Positions 58,302-64,000 of a DNA stretch of 64,000 bases are shown in pieces (within the stretch, counting starts at the first letter, position 1; every line of letters starts with the position of its first letter). The stretch is from assembly GCA_015060225.1 (NCBI GenBank), contig SUYX01000005.1, positions 1-64,000 of the forward strand. Reading direction: 5' to 3'. The notes beneath the pieces are model-generated. The model had not been told where the DNA came from, ran no database searches, and worked only from the letters and a program-made list of their open reading frames with translations. This stretch comes from Bacteroidales bacterium. Lineage in GTDB: Bacteria > Bacteroidota > Bacteroidia > Bacteroidales > UBA932. The position numbers were made by a program, and so were the translations under genes.

Positions 58302-60341
58302 ATGAATTTCTTAAAAACTATGTTATGCGTATGCGGGTTCGGCCTTGTAGCTGCATCATGCTCACAGGGGGACCAAAAAGAAGAGCCGTTCAAATACACG
58401 GTAGATGAATTTGCAGATATCCAAGTACTCAGGTACAGGATTCCGGGATGGGATTCGCTTTCAGTGGTACAGAAAGCCTATATATACCATTTGAGTGAGG
58501 CAGGAAAATGCGGTAGGGACATCCTCTTCAGCCAGAACTTCAAACACAATATAGGCATAAGGAAAACCCTTGAGAGGATTATTGCCAACTATAAGGGCGA
58601 CCGCGAATGTGAACAGTGGGAGAAATTTCTGGTATATGCAAAAAGGGTATTCTTCAGCAACGGTATCCACCACCACTATGCGGAGGACAAAATTATCCCT
58701 GAATGCACACCAGAATATTTCAAATCTCTTCTCGACGAACTAAAGATGGAGAAGAAATGCTATACCTATATTCCAATCATGTTTGATCCGGAACTCTATC
58801 CGCAGAGAAAATATACCGGATCTGAGAAGGACATCATTGAGGCTTCTGCTGTAAACTTCTATGGAGAGGGTATTACCAAAGATGAGGTGAACAAGTTCTA
58901 TAATGCAATGGAAGACCCAAAGGATCCTACCCCTCTTGCTTATGGAATAAACAGCAGGCTTATAAAGAAGGACGGCAAGCTTGTAGAGGAGGTATATAAG
59001 GTTGGGGGAAGATACTCCAACTCCATCAACGCCATAATAATTCATCTTCAGGAAGCTGCCAAGTATGCAGAGAACCAGGCCCAGAAAGATTATATTGCAA
59101 AACTTGTTGAATACTATACAACCGGTTCTCTTGAAACTTGGGATGAGTACAATATTGCGTGGGTACAGGAGAATGAGGGTCAGGTTGACTTCATAAACGG
59201 TTTCATTGAAGATTACAACGACCCTCTTGGGCGCAAAGCTACCTGGGAGTCTTCTGTAAACTTCAAGGATATTGCCGCTTCAAGAAGGACACAGCTCATC
59301 AGTGACAATGCCCAATGGTTTGAAGACAACTCCCCTGTGAAGAAGGAGTTCAAAAAGAAGGAAGTTAAAGGTGTTACAGCAAAGGTTATCAATGTTGCAT
59401 GTATCGGTGGAGACTGTTTCCCTGCAACCCCTATCGGGATAAACCTTCCAAACTCAAACTGGATAAGGAAAGAATACGGTTCAAAATCAGTTACCATCGC
59501 AAATATTACAGATGCGTACAATATGGCTGCTGAGGAGTCCCCTAAGAGCATCACCAATGAATTCTCATGGAGCGATGAGGAGAAGAGGCTTATTAAGGAG
59601 TACGGAAACCTTACAGGAAATCTCCATACAGATTTGCACGAGTGTCTTGGACATGGCTCGGGACAACTTCTTCCAGGGGTATCTGCAACCGCCCTCGGAG
59701 AGTATAACTCAACTCTTGAGGAGGCAAGGGCAGACCTGTTCGGCCTTTATTATGTAGCTGACAAGAAACTGGTTGAGCTTGGCATTCTTCCAAATGAGGA
59801 GGCTTACAAGGCTGAATACATCAACTTTATTGTAAACGGCCTGTTCACACAGTTTGTAAGGATTGAACTTGGCAAGACCAATACCGAGGCCCATATGCAG
59901 GATAGGAAACTCATTGCAGAGTGGTGCTATGAGAACGGACTTAAAGAGAAGACCGGAGCAGAGAAAGATGTTATTGAGAAAGTTGTAAAAGAGGGCAAGA
60001 CCTACTTTGTAATAAATGATTATGAAGCTTTGAGAGGCCTGTTTGGGAAACTTCTGGCTGAGATACAGAGGATAAAATCTGAAGGTGACTACAAGGCAGG
60101 CAAGGAGCTTGTTGAAAAATATGCGGTACACATCAATCCAGATCTTCACAAAGAGGTTAAGGAGAGATATGCATCCCTTGAACTCAAGCCTTACAAGGGA
60201 TTCATCAATCCTACAATTGTTCCTGTAGAGAACAGAAGGGGAGAGGTAATAGATTATGAAGTGATATACAACGACAATTTCCTTGAGCAGATGATGGAGT
60301 ATGGAAAAACCTACTCTTTTGAGTCAAGTTCAGTAATGTAA
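58302..60341 (+). CDS. Dipeptidyl peptidase III (M49), lipoprotein
   Basis: Zinc motif HECLGHGSGQLLPG and downstream EEARADLFGLYYV; lipobox VAASC. Confidence 0.93.
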   Translation: MNFLKTMLCVCGFGLVAASCSQGDQKEEPFKYTVDEFADIQVLRYRIPGWDSLSVVQKAYIYHLSEAGKCGRDILFSQNFKHNIGIRKTLERIIANYKGDRECEQWEKFLVYAKRVFFSNGIHHHYAEDKIIPECTPEYFKSLLDELKMEKKCYTYIPIMFDPELYPQRKYTGSEKDIIEASAVNFYGEGITKDEVNKFYNAMEDPKDPTPLAYGINSRLIKKDGKLVEEVYKVGGRYSNSINAIIIHLQEAAKYAENQAQKDYIAKLVEYYTTGSLETWDEYNIAWVQENEGQVDFINGFIEDYNDPLGRKATWESSVNFKDIAASRRTQLISDNAQWFEDNSPVKKEFKKKEVKGVTAKVINVACIGGDCFPATPIGINLPNSNWIRKEYGSKSVTIANITDAYNMAAEESPKSITNEFSWSDEEKRLIKEYGNLTGNLHTDLHECLGHGSGQLLPGVSATALGEYNSTLEEARADLFGLYYVADKKLVELGILPNEEAYKAEYINFIVNGLFTQFVRIELGKTNTEAHMQDRKLIAEWCYENGLKEKTGAEKDVIEKVVKEGKTYFVINDYEALRGLFGKLLAEIQRIKSEGDYKAGKELVEKYAVHINPDLHKEVKERYASLELKPYKGFINPTIVPVENRRGEVIDYEVIYNDNFLEQMMEYGKTYSFESSSVM

Positions 60342-60356
60342 TATTACACCATATAT

Positions 60357-60390
60357 AAAAGGAGCGGTCACATTGGGGCCGCTCCTTTTT
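60357..60390 (+). terminator. Rho-independent terminator
   Basis: aaaaggagcggtcacattggggccgctccttttt. Confidence 0.75.
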
Positions 60391-60410
60391 CATGCAGTCT
60401 GAATTGCAGA

Positions 60411-62042
60411 CTATTTTACCAAATTCTCGTTTCCGTTTACATACTCCTTGTAAAGGCCCTGGCGTGAAGGGAGATGATCAAGATTTCCCAAGCCGTACAT
60501 TATGATTGCCTGTACAACTGAGGTGTGCTCCTGATACTCAGGAATGCTTTTGTTGTAGAGGTCACGCTCGGTATGCCATATCTCTCCGTAGTTGAAGTTG
60601 TAACCTTTTGGATCTCCCAATGAAAGGCTTATTGCCGGGCATCCGTTCATTACAAAGTATGCATGGTCTGAACCGCCGGCTGTTTTAGGGAGAGGTCCCG
60701 GATTCCCTTCACGTTTCTTCACTACAAACGGGAAGTCAGGGTTAACCTTGTTTACAGGTTCACATACTTTTACATAATCATCATACATTGCAGGTGGAAC
60801 TGTTATTCCTAGAGGTACAAGCGGACCTCCATCCCTGTTGAAGTAGTTTGCAATCTTGTTCAAATCTACACATTTGGACTCAACAAAGTGTTTGCTGCCC
60901 CATAGGCCGAACTCCTCTGCAGCCCATACACAGAACAGAAGGGTTCTTTTAGGTTTTGCTCCTGCTGCCGCAAGGATTCTTGCCGATTCCATTGCAGGGG
61001 TTACACCTACTCCGCAATCTACACCTCCGGTAGCCACATCAAAGGCATCCAGATGTCCTCCGCACAATACATATTCGTCGGGATACTCACTCCCCTCCAT
61101 AACACCAATTATGTTGTGGAATTTTACAGGTCCCATCTTGAAATGGTTCCTTATGTCAAATTCCAATTGGAAGTATTCTCTGCGGTCAACCATTTTTGCT
61201 ATTTCGGCATACTGGTCTTCATTGAGTTTGATATCGGGAACTGTAGGCAAGGTTTCCCAAGTCATTTTCATGCAGTTTTTCCTGTCATACAATGCCCTGA
61301 TTGGAACTTCCGATGCCTGGATTATTCCAAGGATACCTGCATCCACCATCTGGCGGTAGAAAAGTGCAGGGGTATATTTCATCTCTTTAAGTTTCTTTGG
61401 CTCGGGAGCCGGCTGCCCTTTCTTCGTTTTTGGAGGATTGTTCCTGAGATTCCTGTTATATTCCCTTATTTCACGGTTCTCCTTCTCTATTTGAGCATTC
61501 TCTGCAATCATTGCCGCACGGAGGCTGTCTCCCTCTGCAGAGTAGTCAATTGGCCATCCGCTGTTCTTGCCTCCTATAAGTACCCATGCCCCTTTGAGGG
61601 TTCCTACCATACGGTCAAACTCAGCCTGTGTCCTTGGCTCCTTTACAACATGTCCCCTCTGTACACCCTTTGTACCGGCAGTGTAGGATGGGGTTGCAAA
61701 ATGCAAAGTCGCACCACTTCCGCCGAGCATCCTTCCAAACCATGGGCCACGATTGAAACCTACAGGCATCTGGTCCACCTCCTGACGCCAAACTTTAAGG
61801 CCCCATTGCTTGAACATGTATTCTACCCAATCAGCTGCATTTTCATAGGCATCCGAGCCCACAAGACGCCCTCCAAACCTGTTTGAAAGCACATCAAGGT
61901 GCTCCATTGTACGGTTATCTGTTTTACCAATTTCTATTACCTTCTCAATTACAGGGTCATAGGTCTGAGCCTTCAATGGAGCAAGGCCGAGACAACAAAG
62001 AGCAAGAACTCCTGTCAAAAATTTCAAATAGCTTCTCATCAT
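60411..62042 (-). CDS. M28 family metallopeptidase (PA domain)
   Basis: VLCGGHLDAFDVATGGVDCGVGVTPAMESARIL...WAAEEFGLWGSKHF...GGSDHAYFVMNGCPA. Confidence 0.92.
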   Translation of the reverse strand: MMRSYLKFLTGVLALCCLGLAPLKAQTYDPVIEKVIEIGKTDNRTMEHLDVLSNRFGGRLVGSDAYENAADWVEYMFKQWGLKVWRQEVDQMPVGFNRGPWFGRMLGGSGATLHFATPSYTAGTKGVQRGHVVKEPRTQAEFDRMVGTLKGAWVLIGGKNSGWPIDYSAEGDSLRAAMIAENAQIEKENREIREYNRNLRNNPPKTKKGQPAPEPKKLKEMKYTPALFYRQMVDAGILGIIQASEVPIRALYDRKNCMKMTWETLPTVPDIKLNEDQYAEIAKMVDRREYFQLEFDIRNHFKMGPVKFHNIIGVMEGSEYPDEYVLCGGHLDAFDVATGGVDCGVGVTPAMESARILAAAGAKPKRTLLFCVWAAEEFGLWGSKHFVESKCVDLNKIANYFNRDGGPLVPLGITVPPAMYDDYVKVCEPVNKVNPDFPFVVKKREGNPGPLPKTAGGSDHAYFVMNGCPAISLSLGDPKGYNFNYGEIWHTERDLYNKSIPEYQEHTSVVQAIIMYGLGNLDHLPSRQGLYKEYVNGNENLVK

Positions 62043-62089
62043 AGATTATTTTTTATTATATTCGCAAATATAACCTAAATTTACATAAT

Positions 62090-63508
62090 ATGCTCTGCAC
62101 ATCTTTACTTCATTTCTCTTTTGCAGGCTTTATTGACACTTTGTCGGGAGCATTGTGGGGATGGCCCACCATCATTCTTCTTTTTGGAACACATCTTTTT
62201 CTAACCGTTGCACTCAAATTTCCACAGAGGAAATTATTCAAGGCAATAAAGTTGTCTTTTACAAAAGACAACGGGGCATCTGGAGATGTAAGCCAATTTG
62301 GGGCATTGGCGACCTCACTTGCCGCAACAATTGGAACCGGAAATATAATAGGTGTAGCCACTGCTGTAACTTTGGGCGGCCCAGGTGCGGTACTTTGGTG
62401 CTGGATGGCAGGTTTTTTTGGAATAGCAACCAAATACGGAGAGGGGCTCCTTGCCATCAAATACAGGGTAAAGACTCCCGACGGCACAATGATTGGAGGC
62501 CCAATGTATGCTCTTGAAAGAGGATTGAAAATGAAATGGCTTGCAGTACTGTTCTGTATATTTACAGGTATTGCAGCATTTGGAATAGGCAACTCCGTAC
62601 AGTCAAATGCCATTGCTTCCCTCCTTGCCCAGCCAGGGCTTTTAGGGGACGGTTATACAGGAATTTCCACTCAGATTACAGGTCTGGTGGTTTCTGTACT
62701 GGTTGCCCTTGTAATTATTTTTGGAGTAAAGGCAATAGCAAGGGTGTGTGAGGCACTTGTGCCGTTCATGGCAATTTTCTATGTTGTGGGATGTGTGACA
62801 ATTCTTATAATAAACTGGGAATTTCTGGGGCAGGCATTGAGCCTTATCATAGATTCTGCATTCTCTCCACAGGCTGCCGGAGGCGGTTTTATTGGAGGAA
62901 CCGTTATGATGGCTGCCAGGTTTGGTATAGCAAGGGGATTGTTTTCAAATGAATCCGGTTTGGGTTCCGCCCCTATAGTTGCAGCAGCAGCCCAGACAAG
63001 AAACCCTGTAAGACAGGCTTTAGTATCATCTACTGCCACCTTCTGGGATACAGTTGTTGTATGCGCACTTACCGGTCTTGTAATTGTGAGCAGCATTATC
63101 GCTTATCCCGATATCAGCCAGAATGACGGTGCCAAACTCACCCACCTCGCATTTGCAAAGATCCCTTATGTAGGAACCCCTGTATTGGTTGTAGGTCTCA
63201 TAACATTTACTTTCTCCACAATTTTGGGATGGAGCTACTATGGGGAAAAGGCTATCCAGTACATTGCCGGAAGAAAGACCATTTATGTATTCAGGGCACT
63301 GTGGATAGTTGCCGCATATCTTGGGGCCAATTTGGATCTTGCCCTTGTCTGGAGCCTTGCAGATTGTGCAAATGCCCTTATGGCATTCCCTAACCTTGTT
63401 TCATTGATACTTCTAAGTGGTGTGATAATAAAGGAGACAAACAAGTACCTCTGGGGCAACAGGCTGGATGAATATTCAAATGAGGAACCTCCAGTAATAG
63501 AAGACTGA
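62090..63508 (+). CDS. AGCS-family sodium:alanine/glycine symporter
   Basis: SQFGALATSLAATIGTGNIIGVATAVTLGGPGAVLWCWMAGFFGIATKYGEGLLAIKYR. Confidence 0.94.
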   Translation: MLCTSLLHFSFAGFIDTLSGALWGWPTIILLFGTHLFLTVALKFPQRKLFKAIKLSFTKDNGASGDVSQFGALATSLAATIGTGNIIGVATAVTLGGPGAVLWCWMAGFFGIATKYGEGLLAIKYRVKTPDGTMIGGPMYALERGLKMKWLAVLFCIFTGIAAFGIGNSVQSNAIASLLAQPGLLGDGYTGISTQITGLVVSVLVALVIIFGVKAIARVCEALVPFMAIFYVVGCVTILIINWEFLGQALSLIIDSAFSPQAAGGGFIGGTVMMAARFGIARGLFSNESGLGSAPIVAAAAQTRNPVRQALVSSTATFWDTVVVCALTGLVIVSSIIAYPDISQNDGAKLTHLAFAKIPYVGTPVLVVGLITFTFSTILGWSYYGEKAIQYIAGRKTIYVFRALWIVAAYLGANLDLALVWSLADCANALMAFPNLVSLILLSGVIIKETNKYLWGNRLDEYSNEEPPVIED

Positions 63509-63529
63509 GGATAACAAAAAAAACGACAA

Positions 63530-63559
63530 AAAAGGGTATCCCAATCCGGATACCCTTTT
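63530..63559. terminator. Bidirectional terminator between AGCS symporter and alr
   Basis: aaaagggtatcc caatc cggataccctttt inverted repeat. Confidence 0.75.
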
Positions 63560-63577
63560 CAATTATACATGCAGGTG

Positions 63578-64000
63578 CTATTCGTATACCACCCTCTTTA
63601 CCCTTCTGGCTACAGAAGTGAATATTTCGTAAGGGATAGTATCAAGAAGCTTTGCCATATCATTGGCTGTAGGCTTGTCTCCAAAGATGGTAACTTTGTC
63701 ACCAACCTTGGCATCTACACCTGTAATGTCAATCATACACATGTCCATACAGATGTTTCCTATTGTAGGAACCAGCACACCGTTAACGCAGAATTTTGCA
63801 TTACCCCTGCTGTAATGGCGGTTAAGACCGTCTGCATAACCCAATGGAAGGGTTGCTATTTTCTTAGGGGTATCAAGTTTTCCGTGTCTTCCGTATCCTA
63901 CTGTACCGTCGGCAGGAACAAGATCCTTTATCTGGAGTATTTTGCAGGTAAGTGAAGCCGCAGGTTTCACAAATGACTGGTCCACTGCACTTATACCATA
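63578..64000 (-). CDS. alr: Alanine racemase, C-terminal part (5' truncated by window edge)
   Basis: YGISAVDQSFVKPAASLTCKILQIKDLVPADGTVGYGRHGKLDTPKKIATLPLGYADGLNR...TIGNICMDMCMIDITG. Confidence 0.92.
   Translation of the reverse strand, partial: YGISAVDQSFVKPAASLTCKILQIKDLVPADGTVGYGRHGKLDTPKKIATLPLGYADGLNRHYSRGNAKFCVNGVLVPTIGNICMDMCMIDITGVDAKVGDKVTIFGDKPTANDMAKLLDTIPYEIFTSVARRVKRVVYE

Overview
The window is a 64 kb, mostly core-genome segment of a Bacteroidota (Bacteroidales-like) chromosome. Supporting signs are TAnnTTTG-type -7 boxes, DUF4290, BT_3928-family and HYC_CC_PP proteins, and the lpxD-lpxC-fabZ-lpxA order. Core content: ftsK, an envelope glycosylation cluster (GT2/GtrA/LTA-synthase-like/ArnT-like), one initiator tRNA, hisS, an NfnAB-like pair, a GH9-deacetylase fusion, a TonB/HMA/His-rich metal locus, sppA, rimP-nusA-infB, the lipid A genes, proS, folP, tmk, purB, several peptidases (M64, C11, M49, M28), manA, pth, rplY, a reverse rubrerythrin, an AGCS symporter and the 3' part of alr. 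The main accessory region is about 0.57-6.9 kb. It encodes a restriction-modification-like system: a two-gene N6-adenine methylase and a GIY-YIG/T5orf172-SF2 helicase protein. Embedded in it are an XRE regulator and an upstream toxin-like gene broken by a single in-frame TAA; the ORF track misses its N-terminal half. A strongly palindromic, possibly structured element lies upstream of the methylase operon. The most unusual whole-window signal is a short word, TGTCGGGA (extended TGTCGGGAAG). By eye it is present many times more often than base composition predicts, on both strands, in several reading frames and at least once between genes, which resembles a DNA-uptake or other genome-signature sequence. 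All counts were done manually and need computational confirmation.
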